Source of the DNA: Bradysia coprophila
Lineage: Eukaryota; Arthropoda; Insecta; Diptera; Sciaridae
Length of the DNA: 64,000 bases
Assembly: GCF_014529535.1 (NCBI RefSeq)
Contig: NW_023503302.1
Location: forward strand, 5,938,314 to 6,002,313
Direction of reading: 5' to 3'
Position 1 is the stretch's first letter, and each line of letters opens with the position of its first letter. The notes below the pieces were generated by a model. That model ran no database searches and had not been told where the DNA came from. It worked only from the letters and a program-made list of their open reading frames with translations. Position numbers and translations under genes: made by a program. Below, one piece after another: positions 1-12,257 of the stretch.

Positions 1-734
1 GTTCAAATTAACCCCGTTTGCCGTGCTATTAGCTGATATAGAGTTTTGATGTAGGACTCGAATGATTTAATTTCATAATAAGAAACGAACAGTGGCACTC
101 TTTTGTTCTGGGCAACATTTGATACGCTGAATGTATCCATTTGTCCACGTTACATTTGCTTTGTATGAAAAAGAAATGTTTTGCCATCTATCTAAACGTA
201 CATGTAGTACATATTCCTGATGCTCATACACTTGCCTGAATTGTAAAAATGCCGGTTATAAGCTACTCAAATCGTTAGCTTGTAAGGAAAACCAGTTTCG
301 AACTGGAAATATGGGCGAATCGTGCAAACAGTTCCAGTTGACCACTACCATTATTATACCCGAAAAAACTCCTGCAAACATCACGAATTCAGCCATTATT
401 TCCAGATCATTTGACCGGCTTTGACTGTCTTTGAAGCCAGTTCAGATGAGATCAATTCTTGGATCCAAATTTTAAACTAAAAAGAGCAAAGGCACTGTCC
501 CGTGCAGATCGGAAATTTATTTCTAATTTTGATTGCTTTCTACCGGCTGGTCTCGCTTTGCCAAAGCGAAATCTGATATCTGCAGAGCACTTTCAGACAA
601 TTACTTAGTACCGTCTGTTCTCTCCATCAAAAATAGAGAGAAATTGAATGGACACCGCTGCATTCATCATCAATACAAACATCCTTTTGAAAGGGTTTTT
701 TCCTTTTTCAATTTTTCTTTTTCTTTTATTTTAG
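1..734 (+). other. Intron sequence of EFA6/PSD (no exon recognised)
   Basis: This stretch precedes the first recognisable EFA6 exon, whose acceptor is the TTTTAG at 729-734. The exon begins with the last base of a codon, so an upstream coding exon must exist, but none is recognised here. The exons for the Sec7 catalytic domain are expected upstream of the window. I see only AT-rich sequence with short chance ORFs. Confidence 0.6.
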
Positions 735-3700
735 TGACGATGATTCACCTGAACAAAAATCACGAACTGACGGAAACAGTATTCAAGGACCACCCGTTGG
801 TCCGAATCCATTTTTAGAAACTCCACTAAATGCAGCTGCAATTGAATACAAAAAGGGTTATGTGATGCGAAAATGTTGCTACGATTCGAATAACAAAAAG
901 AGTGAGTGTCCTAGCATTATGAACAAGAAACAAGAAAACGACCCGCAAACCACCACCACCACCACCAAAACAAAATCTATCAAAACATCCAATCATTCTG
1001 CCGATCGATCATATTCGCTTTTGTCTCTCAAATTGTTGCAACGCATCCAATTGTTTTGCTTACGAATATAAAACTATATCAAAACGAAACAAACAAATTA
1101 AATTGACAAAGACAGTCATTCATTTCTAAGTATCTTTTGAAATATTTCATTTAAACTAATGAAGCAGGTTGTTGTGGTTTATTTTCAGCCCCGTTTGGAA
1201 AACGATCGTGGAAGATGTTTTACTGCACACTACGAGATTTGGTTTTGTATTTGCACAAGGATGAGCATGGATTTAAAAAGAATCAAGTAAGTGGCTACAT
1301 TATGCAAAATCACTAAATCTCATTAACGACATTAACTCTGGATCCCTCTGTGGGTTGTCCCCTGAGCGATGTCTCACGAGGGATATGTCTATGTGATAGT
1401 GGTTATTCGACATGTTGTTTAGACCTATAAAGCCTGAAGCGAGCGTAAGCCTAATGTATATCCCTGCCGGCACACATTATATAAAGCCGAAATTGGTGTT
1501 AAAATGAAATTGTTGGTCGCAAATGACGAATGGAATTAAAAAATAAAATTTTTTGCTTGACGTCCTGTCTTACCAGACAAATTGAAAACTTTATTTTTAA
1601 ATTCTATTCCTTCATTTGGAACAAGGGCCTTCAGTTTTAGCACCAATAGCGATATACCACTAGGCCACTAGGGGCTAAAAAATTAAGAGTCAATTCGCCA
1701 AAACGTCGAGCAGTCGGGATTTAAGCCGACGGCGATCCAAACGAGCTATGGCTCAAATGAATCCTCGTTCAATTCTGAGAATATCGTGGAACAACTTTTT
1801 TCCCGAAATTTTTTTGTTGTGCTGACATGGCCTTTAGAAAAATTTTCTCCGGAGATGCCGTGAAAATCGTTTTTTAGCAATAGCTCCAACATGCAACATG
1901 TGAATAATGTCCAATTGTGTACGTTTATGAAGGTCAATAAGCTGAATATTATTGACAAACGAACGCCGATGTTCGACCCACGCAGCCGCAACAACAAGTG
2001 AAAAACCTCGAAAAAACCGAAATTTTTGAAGGGCTCTGGGCGGCTGGGAAAGTTAGTAGCAGGCAGCTCTAACCCGAAATTTGTAGCTTACTTCTCGCCC
2101 TATCCATTGACACCACACTCGACCATACTCACCGTCCCAGGTAGAAATGGAGTTGATTTTTCACAATGTATCTCAACCCATCAAATGTTGGAAATTTTGC
2201 ATGTTGGAGCTATTGATAAAAAACTATTATCGCGACCACTTCGGAAAAGAAATTTCTAAGGACCATGACAGCCCAACAAAATTTTTTCGGGAAAAAAGTT
2301 GTTTCACGATATTATCAGAATTGAACGACGATTCATTTGAGCCATAGCCCGTTTGGATCGCCGTCGGCTTGAATCCCGATTCCATATAAGCTGTTCGAAG
2401 TTTTGGCGAATTGACTCTTAAGAACAAATTTTTTCGTATTAGGCAAACGTTTCAAACCGTGGCCGTATGACATATTGATATTCATGTGGGCTCTCGGTCT
2501 AACCGAAAACACTTTGTAGACGTTCGTCATGCATGGATAACAAAAACTAATTCGGCCGTATGAGTTCATGCTGCCTTCTTCGAACATTGAAATTGTTTGA
2601 ACCCGGAACGCAGAACTCGTAATATAAGAAAAATGTATTGACATCCAACTTGTCGTTGCCTCGTAAATCGTAAATTTCGTGCACATCAGATGAAATCATT
2701 GGACTGGTTGAATCCATACAAAAATAGCCAGGCAATTCCATATCGGATCTCTAGATCTCACAGATGACAATGTGAACAGACATACGTTCAGACTCAAACA
2801 GAACTTGAGGAAGTGAAAATCGGTAAAAAAATTTCAATTGATCTGACTTCATTCAAATCGTTGACCCGACTTTGCCCGAACTATTTATTTCTGATTTCTG
2901 AATGGCACAGATTCATATCCTTCTTTTTCTGTGTCTACCAGATCCATTTAGAATGAGCTTAGTGCTTCAGTGATCTTTAAATGCAACGAATCAGGGACAT
3001 CAATTTATCAAATTATCGAAATATTCGAACCACAAAAAGTCCATAAATTCTTCCAAGGTTTAGTTTGACTGGTTAAGGGTATCGCGTAATTCTATGTATT
3101 CATTAACCTGTTGTTTTCTCTTAGTCAGTATGAGCTATTCCAGTTCATTGGCCGGTATAGCTGAAATATAGCGGCGCTTTATTTCTGTTATTTCTTTCAT
3201 TATATAATTGAATGATAAGTTAGTTCGATGTTTGCGGCTTTTTTGAAGGGAAAATTTAAGATTTTTTTCGTTTTATCTTGCATTGCGCGTCAAATGGAAA
3301 ACCCAATGAAAATATTTTCGATTTCGTGTTGGATAAACAAATCAAAATGATTTTAGATGTCCGACAATGTGCACAATGCAATTCGTATTCACCATGCACT
3401 GGCAACGAAAGCGGCTGACTACAAGAAGAAACAACATGTTTTCCGACTGCAAACGGCCGATCAATCAGAGTATTTATTTCAAACCAGCGATTCGAAAGAG
3501 CTACAATCGTGGATTGATACGATCAATTTTGTGTGTGCTTCGTTTTCGGCTCCGCCACTGGAAGGCGGTGTGGGCAGTCAGAAGCGATTTCAGCGACCGC
3601 TGTTACCCAGTTCTCATACAAAGTTATTAATGGTATGCGCACAAGTCTTACAATATGGTTGGATCGGTCAATTTGCATTTTATTTTTGCTTTGCTATTTC

Positions 3701-4258
3701 TACAGAGAGACCAATTGGCTACACATGAGGAAAAAGTGTCACAGCTCGAAGCCAATTTGGCTGATCATAAACGAGCGCAAGTTCCAAATAAAGGTTTGCC
3801 GTTGCAAAACCACAAGGAGAAGGAAGCTTATTTACAATATGAGGTATGTGGACGAAACAAATGCCGATCGGTGCTGCACTTCCTGGACTAAATCGGATGG
3901 GATTGAATGGATTTATTTGGCGAGACTCCCATCTAATCCTGCACGATTTAGTCCATTTAGTTCACTATGTGTGGCATCCATCGACAAATACTTCAAAATC
4001 ATTTACTAATTTTTCTTCTAGCTGAAGCGCTACAAAACCTACGTATACATTCTAAGTTCCCGTCTGCTCGAAGACGAACAGGCCGAATATCAAAACGCTT
4101 TACTAGCTGGAAACGACGAAACGACGTGCAGTTATCAACAGTTGTCAACTGGAAATGTGATTGTGAACAATATGCCGCAACAGCTAAATCAAACGTCAAA
4201 CAGGTATAGTTATCGAGCTGCAATTTATCGATCGGAGGTACAGCCCGATCTTGGCTGA
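735..4258 (+). CDS. Efa6: EFA6/PSD-type Arf6 guanine-nucleotide exchange factor, C-terminal part (PH domain and C-terminal coiled coil), 5' truncated
   Basis: EFA6/PSD proteins activate Arf6 at the plasma membrane through a Sec7 domain, bind membrane by the adjacent PH domain, and act on actin and microtubules through the C-terminus. Five exons can be joined in frame: 735-901, 1189-1286, 3357-3632, 3706-3843 and 4022-4258. They encode an acidic linker (DDDSPEQ), then the PH domain starting YKKGYVMRKCCYD, continuing KRSWKMFYCTLRDLVLYLHK and ending near ELQSWIDTINFVCASFSAPP. The family-typical linker QKRFQRPLLPSSHTKLLM follows, then the coiled coil RDQLATHEEKVSQLEANLADH. These are signatures of PSD1-4/EFA6. 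Every junction keeps frame, and donors and acceptors are GT-AG. The Sec7 domain is off the left edge. The last exon reads through a possible donor at 4204 to a TGA at 4256-4258, giving a short tail ending QPDLG. If the donor is used, the C-terminus comes from a later exon (see 10414-10495). The 2.07 kb second intron carries a foldback element. Confidence 0.9.
1600..1675 (-). repeat. tRNA-derived SINE-like fragment (pol III A and B boxes)
   Basis: On the minus strand the sequence TGGCCTAGTGG (1667-1657) matches the A-box consensus TRGYNNARNGG at every position. Exactly 44 nt further on (1623-1613) is TGTTCCAAATG, a weak B box. The 44 nt spacing is that of a normal tRNA. The acceptor stem no longer pairs and there is no clear anticodon arm, so this is a decayed tRNA-like head rather than a tRNA gene. 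Confidence 0.5.
1683..2421. mobile_element. Foldback / long-TIR MITE in EFA6 intron
   Basis: The left arm (about 1683-1905) and right arm (about 2188-2421) are imperfect inverted copies. They begin TTAAGAGTCAATTCGCC and share GCCGACGGCGATCCAAACG, CTATGGCTCAAATGAAT, ACTTTTTTCCCGAA and ATAGCTCCAACATGCAA in reverse complement. About 280 bp of unique sequence lies between the arms. There is no transposase ORF. The arms are diverged (indels and substitutions throughout), so the copy is old. A target-site duplication is not obvious. Short ORFs on both strands arise from the arms. Confidence 0.85.
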
Positions 4259-5475
4259 CGAGTGATGGGAGTTTTTTCAGCTTGCGTGGTTTAGGGGATT
4301 AGAATTTTTTTTTTCTTTTTCTTTTTTTATTAATTTGGATTTCGGTTGGTGATTAAAGAAAATTTATTTTTTCTTCGTTTTTGGTTTTTGATTCATTTTT
4401 GTTCTGATTTTATATTTTTCAGTTTTTCATTCGATTTTTATTTTTTTATTTTATTTTGGCATGGCCATGAATGAATTGATCAAAGAAAGAAAATCAATCA
4501 AAAACCGATTGCGGCTTTAAATACAAAAAAAAATGAAAATCTTAGATTTATACATGGAATTGGTGTTGGTATAATTATTATATTGAGATATATAGTTGAA
4601 GCTTTTTTAAATTTTTATTTTATATTTTTGATTTGTCTGAACAACATTTTTCAAATATTATTTTCGTTGTAAATACAGAACAAAGAAGAAGAAAAAACAA
4701 AAACATTTATTTTAATATTTCAAAAGAAATTCTTTCTATTTCGATGATTTTCATATTCCATTTGGATGTATCTTGGGTTATCTTGATTTTTCAATTTTCA
4801 TTATGGAAAAGCAATTTTTCATTTTTTTTGTGGTCGTGTGTACGCTTTTTCCTTTTAAATATGGTGAAGGTATATATACTATAATGGTGGACTATACTCC
4901 GTTCGCTGTTTGTGTCACCATCTCTTTTCCTTTCTTTGGTTTTACTATTTTTATTTAAATTTGTCGAACTTTGATTTTACTTTTATATCTCCCCGTTGTT
5001 GTGGATGCATGTTTGTGTAGCAAAATACATAAAATGAAAAGACAAACAATAAAAAAAAGATAATTCGTCACAGTTCACAAGAACGCTTTGCATTGCATAA
5101 CCACCATGGTGATCCAATTCATTTAATTTCAATTAAATTCAAAATTTGAATGAAACGAAACGGTGATGCTGGAGCTGTGAGCGCATCTTCTTACAATTAA
5201 AGATACGGCAAGTTTGTTTAATCTTAAATGAAAAAAATGGTTCATTGCTAGCAGACAAATTGTAGTCATAAAATTGAATAGAATTGCCACGTCGAACCGT
5301 TGGCTGACGATTTAGTTATCAAAACAGAGTTCATATTCAGGGCATGCAAAATTAATTAATAGAAAGAGAGAGAAAAAGACCGTGACAATAGATCGAAGTT
5401 ATTATGAATTGTAGTCGACTGCTCAGCTTTTGCTAGCACACATAGGTCGTGCTCAGTAATGAGCGTATTCCAATG

Positions 5476-5625
5476 ACTATTTTTGATTAATAAAATCCAC
5501 TATTTTCCTAACTTTTCCTAGACTTTCCCATATTCCCCTAAATTTTAGCAAAAAATATTTTTTGCAAAATTTAAAAAGTTGTTGGAAACTTCGGAAAATG
5601 TTGGAAAATATTGAAAAAGGTTTAT
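5476..5625. repeat. TTTTCC-rich foldback repeat copy
   Basis: The left half is a series of TTTTCC(C/T)A units and the right half is the complementary series GGAAA(A)... around a centre near 5555. The end GACTATTTTTG resembles the ends of copies at 25559, 37531 and 50653. Confidence 0.5.
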
Positions 5626-8600
5626 CCAACATCAACATTTGTAACGAAAATTTAGTACAATTTATTTCAAATCACAGTAAATTCGGTTTACTGCCCACGT
5701 CTTTGTGAGGCAGTTTCACAAGATCTGAATTTACCTGGTACCAGCATATTTGCAATTTGTTAAAAATACCGGTCTTGATATGAGAATTTAATTAGAGCGC
5801 AAGTACAGATCACCAAAAATAAGGGTATGAGCAGGTTGACCAAGGTTATATCTTTCTCTCTCAAAACATTTTCCCATATTTTCTTGAGTTTTCCCACATT
5901 TTCCTAGATTTTCATCAATTTTCCCAAAATATGTTTTTGGTAAAATTTAGATAAATGTAACATAAATATGGGGAAACATAGTTCTTGAGATCTGGTCAGA
6001 TTATGTCTACTGGTTGCCTGGTAATTCATGCATGACAATTTCGCGTCAGGTAAGGTCACTTAACATGGCTTCAGGTCAACATTAAATTTTTTAAATTAAT
6101 ACGAAGAACTTCGTTTCGATTCCAAGGTTATGTAATGTAAGGTACCGCATTAAAATGTAAATAATTTATCGTCCATCGAACAATTATACAATGTAAAAGC
6201 ATCCATCATCATCATCGTCATTATTGTGGTACACTTGAAATAGTAAATCATTCTTTATTGGGTTGGGTAATTGACTGACACAAGATATACATAAACGAAC
6301 GAATGGCCGTAAAAAAAATCTCAGCTTAGTTGGATAATGTTCCTAAGATTGTGTGTTTCACAGGACGAATACTACGTAGCCAATGTGATAACTAATAAAG
6401 TGTTACGCCTCGCTTAGTGTTTTGAGTACATTTATTGTACTACCAATTGCCGTCATCAGCCAACTATATTATCGTAATATGAATTACTGAATCAATCAAG
6501 GGCCTACTTTAGAAGGAAATAAAAAAATGTCTTCCACAGACAAACTCAGTCAGACCCTTTAAATGTTTCTGTACTCTCTTACTACGACAGGCAGAAAAGA
6601 AGTAGAAGAACACTCGTCTGTGTAGGGTCTAACTTTCTGTCACCGAGTTTCGACTTCTCTTTATCTCCCTGTCCAACGAAAATCTGAACCAAATCTGAAA
6701 ATTTAGTTTTCAAGTTGCTCCACAACTCCTACCGCCGCACCAATTGTTTAAGAACTCAGTAACTAACGAAAAAAGTAAGTAACGCGGTGTCATGTAAATT
6801 TTCGCCAAATAGTAAACCACAATTTAGAACGTCAATTTGTCACCTAACCTGTTTTCTACCGGTAATATTACAACGTTTGCGGATGGTAATAGGAACATTG
6901 AAATAAACGTTTTGCTTTGAGCGAAGATGATGTTATTGCTGAATCACGTGCAAAAACGATCATTAGCTTCTCTATTTTCTTGGTCTATAAACTTGTAGCC
7001 TTAGCTTTGACTGTGTCTTTCGTTTTATTCTCCAGAAACATGTATCGAATTGGTAAGAAGTCTGTAGAGAACAAAATTAGCAATTACATTGTCTAGCTAA
7101 ATCGAAAATGAATATCTAAGTCTTAAAACAAATCCTAATTACAAGATTCACCAGCGGTATTAAAAACGAAACAAAAAATGTTTTAGGAAAAATTATTTTA
7201 AAAGATGTGACCGATCAAACGTTCGGAAACAATGGTAACCGTCATATGGTTCAGAGCTCTCAAAAGTTCATCATAAAAGAAAATTAATTTTTGACATTTT
7301 TTTTTGGGATCATTCAAATATAGTACTCTACAACTATTGCGATATCAATTTCGAGTGAACGAATATTTTAAAGTTTACCAACATTGTGCGTCTCTTTAGC
7401 AGTAGTTTTACATTCGTTTGTAAACGTTTTGAGTGACCCATAATTTTTAATCGAAATTTTTCATCGCAAAATTTTACATTTTTTTATTTTACTGATTGGT
7501 TTTTACATCGAAATCATTGAAATTTCCACGATTTTGATTGTTCATGCAAATTAAATGTTGTGCCATAGACTGAGGATATCATAAGATTACGCTGAGTAAA
7601 GATCCTAATGGTTAATTGTATAAGAAAACGGGCCTAAAGTTCTAGTTCACCCCATTTCTCCTTAATTTTCCCCTAATTATCCTTTTCCGATAAGTTTGAT
7701 CTTCGACTGAACTGGGTACAAAAACAATATTTTATTAAAAATTATACGTACAATACCAGTATAAGACTGAGGAAGCAACGGATTAACTAAACAATAAATC
7801 ACCCCCAATCCGATCATTTGATTTAACAGTAACAACGAAATTGTCCTGTTGATGCATTTAGTTAAAACTTCGGTGCCCAATCAATCTCACAGATCCTTTC
7901 CCGATTTCTGAGTGATGAATTGAATCACTTAAGTTATTCGATTCGATAGACATCAGCCTACAAAAATCATCCATTTAAAATGACACCACTACCTATAGAC
8001 ACCTAGACCAACATCACACGATAATTTTGTTTCCATAATTTTCTGACTTGAAATTAGCTAGCAAATCATGTTTAATAGTTGAACGGTTAACCAGATAAAA
8101 TAGTTTGCATGATCAATTCAAATCCTAGAATGCACTAACGAAACAATTGTTCGATATAACAGTAATATATTTTCCCTCAGACTCGCAATGTATGGTAGCT
8201 TTGGTAAAAACGTTAGCAAAACGTTTGAAAAAAAAAGGTTTTTTAATTTGATTTGACGAGACTGATATTACCATTTTAGTCATTTAATAAAAATGAATGT
8301 AAGGATAGATTGTGCACTTCATTGAATTAAAATAAATAAATTAAAAGAAAAGAGAAAATAAGAAAATCAATTTTAACGAAGAGGTAAAGAAGAATCAATA
8401 TTCATTCGTAGCGTTCCAAGTTAAAAATTATTTTTTGTGCCATATTATGTAAAATGCACAACTCTTTAAATGAAAATGAAACGAGAACGGAGAAAACCAG
8501 TAAAATAAAAAAAGTAAAAAAATTAAATGAAAAATAAAATCGAGATAAAAAATGTAAGATTTAAATTGTGAAAGGATAAATGTAGCTCTAACGTTAGTCA

Positions 8601-10026
8601 GACTAAAGAAAAGGTAAAAAATTGCTTACAAATTTAAGGAACTAAAAACTTTTGAAGAAACTGATTATTATTAGAGTAAAATTAAATTTAAAAAAACATT
8701 TTTAAGTACAACCCAACAATTTAGAATTCTTAGTTTATGCATTAGAAACGTATTTAAAGGATTAAACAAAACAATGTTAGACCATTACTCACCGCTGGAA
8801 AATTAACAAAACCAACAAAAAGTTTAAGAATATAAATTACAGTATCTCATAAATATAAACCTGGAGTGTCTATTTTCTTTCTTTCTACCATTCTTTGAGT
8901 GTTCTTTCACGTAATTTAAAGGAAAGACATTCTTTGGATAAGGGGCTTTGTTGTATGGTATCTTTAAAAAAAAATTGTGTGCAAAAGTAACGATTTGTGG
9001 AAGGAACTGGTAACTATATATAATAAAGTATGAATTTAACAGTAGCTTTGCTTTCAGCCGAAATATTTAGAAAATATTTTTTTAGTTTTTGCTTTCGATA
9101 TCTTTTTGTATTTCCATTTTTGCTCTGTCTTTCTTTTGTTTATATTGATAAATTGAGTGAGTGTATCAAAATGTGGAATGGGATACGTAAACTAATGTCA
9201 CTTACTGCTCGCAATCACATATTTTTAGCATATAAAAGTGACACTTCTTATGTTGTATATACTAACAAATAGACTATAATGACGAGATAATATCAAACTA
9301 ATTGCTCAACTGTGCCACGGCCTCATTTCAAATGAATTGGTAGCGAACAATTAAGAAAATGACCATATTGGAATAGTTGAATGCGAAAACGGCACGTGTG
9401 ACATTAGAGAATTGTAAGAAAAATGAAATTTCATTCGTTTAGCTCTCCGGTTCGAATATGTTTTGTTTCAAACTATCAAAAAGAAAGCTCCTATTGGCAT
9501 TCTTATCGTATTTGAAACATCTATCAATGATATTTCATTTTTCTTATAATGCGCTAATGAGGCATGTCCAAGACACAGGAGACGTAAAATTCTGTTCATA
9601 CTTGTAGGGTTTTAATGATAAAAATCTATTTTATCAGATATGACCAGAAAATATTGCCAATAAATTTAGCCTTTTCGGTCACACTTCTATCACAGGCGGA
9701 GATATTACCTTTTTGAAAAAAAAAAGTTTTTCTGAACTCAGTAACGAAAAATAAAACTTTCGTTGGCATTTTTGAGACACGGCCTGCGTCCTAGAGCGCC
9801 TAGGCTCGCGTTGAGTGAGACAGTACAGATATGAGAATTATGAGTTCCTGTGAACTCTGGTAAAACCAACAAATTTTTATTTTTATTTTTATTTAGTGAA
9901 ACATACTAGACCCTGAACAAAAATAAAGTTTTACCGAAAATGCACCCAAAAATTGATTGCTGTTCTTAATAGAGGGACCCTAGGGGAGTTCAAAACGATG
10001 GTCCGTTAAGCTGGACCAGATGCTAC

Positions 10027-10068
10027 CCCAACCCCATACAACTAAGAAAAAAAATGTATGGGGTGGGG
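10027..10068. repeat. GC-rich hairpin in AT-rich context
   Basis: CCCCAACCCCATACA is followed after an A-rich loop by TGTATGGGGTGGGG, which pairs with one bulged base. It stands out because the surrounding kilobases are very AT-rich. It is part of the repeat-like segment around 9970-10080. Confidence 0.6.
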
Positions 10069-10413
10069 AATGTACGATCGAAACTTTGAAACATTACAAT
10101 CAGTTTTTACATTTAATTATTCCACATTTGGTACAATCACTCTAATCATCACAAAATTGGCAAAACATTTTCTTTATTTAAATATTTTAGATTCAAAAAT
10201 TCCCGCTATTTGCTTTCTATCATAGTATTTAAATGCTTTTCTACAAAAAAAAATATTTTTTGAATTTGATCGAAGAAAAAAAAAAACAATAAATTACGAG
10301 AAAAAAAAAACAAAAATCAAAATTTTCTTTATTCTCGCTTTTTATCGATAAAATAAAACCAAAAATTGTTTCAGATGTGACCTACGTGAAACACCTTCGT
10401 GAGATCCGACCAG

Positions 10414-10495
10414 TCGTTATTCATACAACAGTGATGATGATACTAGTGAAAGTGATACAAGAGGTTTACACTTTCTACTTTGTTGTATAATTTGA
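10414..10495 (+). CDS. Candidate alternative last exon of EFA6 (acidic-serine C-terminus)
   Basis: If the donor at 4204 (AACAG then GTATAG) is spliced to the acceptor CCGACCAG at 10406-10413, the frame continues as N-S-RYSYNSDDDTSESDTRG, then LHFLLCCII and a TGA at 10493-10495. The unspliced reading at 4204 gives N-RYSY-RAAIY, so both possible C-termini carry RYSY immediately after the same junction. That is typical of alternative 3' exons derived by duplication. The acidic Ser/Asp stretch has coding-like composition unlike the flanking DNA. Against it, the acceptor lacks a close polypyrimidine tract; a better-looking acceptor at 10375 would put a TGA in the frame. Confidence 0.35.
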
Positions 10496-12060
10496 AATTG
10501 TGTCGATTTGTCACCCCAACCATTTTTGAAAAGGCTATACTCGACTCGATGGTGTTTTTTTCGTTGTTTTTTTCGATTTTTTTTTTGTTCAGAGATTTAT
10601 CTTTTCCTAATCATATATAGGTTTGTTTTTTGGTATTATGCGGAATGCATTTCGGAGTCACGCGACCACATAATGAAATCTATCGAAAGACAAATAAAAT
10701 GATGAAGAAGAAAACAGGAAGAAAAGTATGAAAAGATAAATTTTACCATTTTATCATTTAACAAAAAAAAAACAATTCTATGGAAAAGAAAATTTAAAAT
10801 TTGATATTACAAACAAACAAAAAACAATGTGCATTGGAATATTCCACTTCTTTTTTTTTATAAAAGTAAAAGTTTTCATAAAATTAAAACAAAAAGTTAA
10901 TGGAATAATAAACAAGAAAAAAAATTAATATAAAAAATGAAGATAAAAATAATTAATTAAAAAAAATTGTTAAACATTTAAGAGAACATAAAAGGATGAG
11001 ATAAGATTGAGAGATAAAAAATGTATTATAATATATACAGAATAGTTACTAGTTATATATAATAACACATACGATGGCTTAAAAATGAAATGCCTGCCAA
11101 ATGGATTAGTATATTTAAACAAAAAAAGGAAATGAAGAAAAACATAAAAAAGGAAAAACATAAATTTGATCTTCCTTAAAAAACATTAAAAACAAAAAGT
11201 TTTTTCTCGTAAGAATTATTACTCTTGAATATGTATATTACGGACCGGATTCTTCACCTGTTTTTGTTTGTTTTTTTAATTCCTTTTTTTATTTATTTTT
11301 ATTTTTTTTTGAAGAAAAAATGATTTTATTTACACACTTAAATGACCTTGATGAATTTTATGATTTTACAGGACTTTTGTTTAGTAAACAACAACGATTT
11401 TATCTAAAAAGAAATTATTATTTTTTGTAAAATGTGTCGCTTACAGTATCTATAATATAAAACGTGTGTTTGAAATTTTAATTATAAGATGTTAACATAA
11501 CTTTTCGGGCCCCTCGGCACTGGCCCGCATCGGGCGATAAACCTCTCGATATTTTTTCTGATACCCGACGCCCCCAAGACGATAAAAAATAATTACCCGA
11601 TGCGCCCGATACAAATGTGCTAGTGTTAGTGTGGGGTCGTCACACCATTATAAACATTCAAATTAAAAACTTCAATTTAGAGTGATGTTATCAAATGTTG
11701 AACAAGGTCTATGTTTCTATCCTAAAGAAAATTGAATTCGATGACCATACTGATTGACTTGATTTGCTAAGTTTGCTAAAAAAATTGCCAAACTATTCTT
11801 TGCCAAATTCTGGAAAGTCCTAGCAAAGTTAACAAAACAATGTTCCAAAGATAGGCCCTGGTAGCAACTGAATTTTTACCAGAATATTTTGGCGGTTTTT
11901 AATTATCCTGAGAATTTCGCAAAATTTTCTTATTTTATCCAATTGTCTTCATTTTCTTGAAATGTCTTAAAAATTTGTTTTGAGAAATTCGAGAAAATCA
12001 TGCGTGAAAACTTTGATTGAGTAATAACACACGTGAATTTACATCTGATTTGTTTTCAGG

Positions 12061-12129
12061 GCGCCAATTCTCGTGAATTTAAGGTGAGAACTGACAAGTT
12101 ACGAATTCTAAATTCATGAGAATCGGCGC
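12061..12129. repeat. Palindromic hairpin, 21-bp arms
   Basis: GCGCCAATTCTCGTGAATTTA (12061-12081) pairs with the sequence at 12109-12129, with 2 mismatches in 21 and a 27-nt loop. It is probably a small decayed MITE. Confidence 0.7.
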
Positions 12130-12257
12130 GCAGGTAATCGGTTTTCCAAGTTTTCAAACAGTGGAACAGCTCCTATTTTTTCGTTGTCATATTAAAGTTC
12201 AGCAAATTGAAGTTTTTAATCGAAATTTTAAGTTATTTAGCATTTTAGTTGAACGTT

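Larger units (their letters stand above)
1287..3356 (+). other. EFA6 intron (2.07 kb) carrying repeat insertions
   Basis: This intron splits the PH domain between KKNQ and MSDNVH. It holds a tRNA-like SINE fragment (about 1600-1675, minus), a short inverted-repeat hairpin around 1520-1622, and a 740 bp foldback element (1683-2421). The ORFs of 60-120 codons inside it fall in the inverted arms and look non-coding. Confidence 0.7.

Noticed and set aside
3533..4009. 158-codon ORF overlapping EFA6
   Set aside because: It crosses EFA6 exon-intron boundaries in a different frame from the recognised PH and coiled-coil coding sequence, so it is a shadow.
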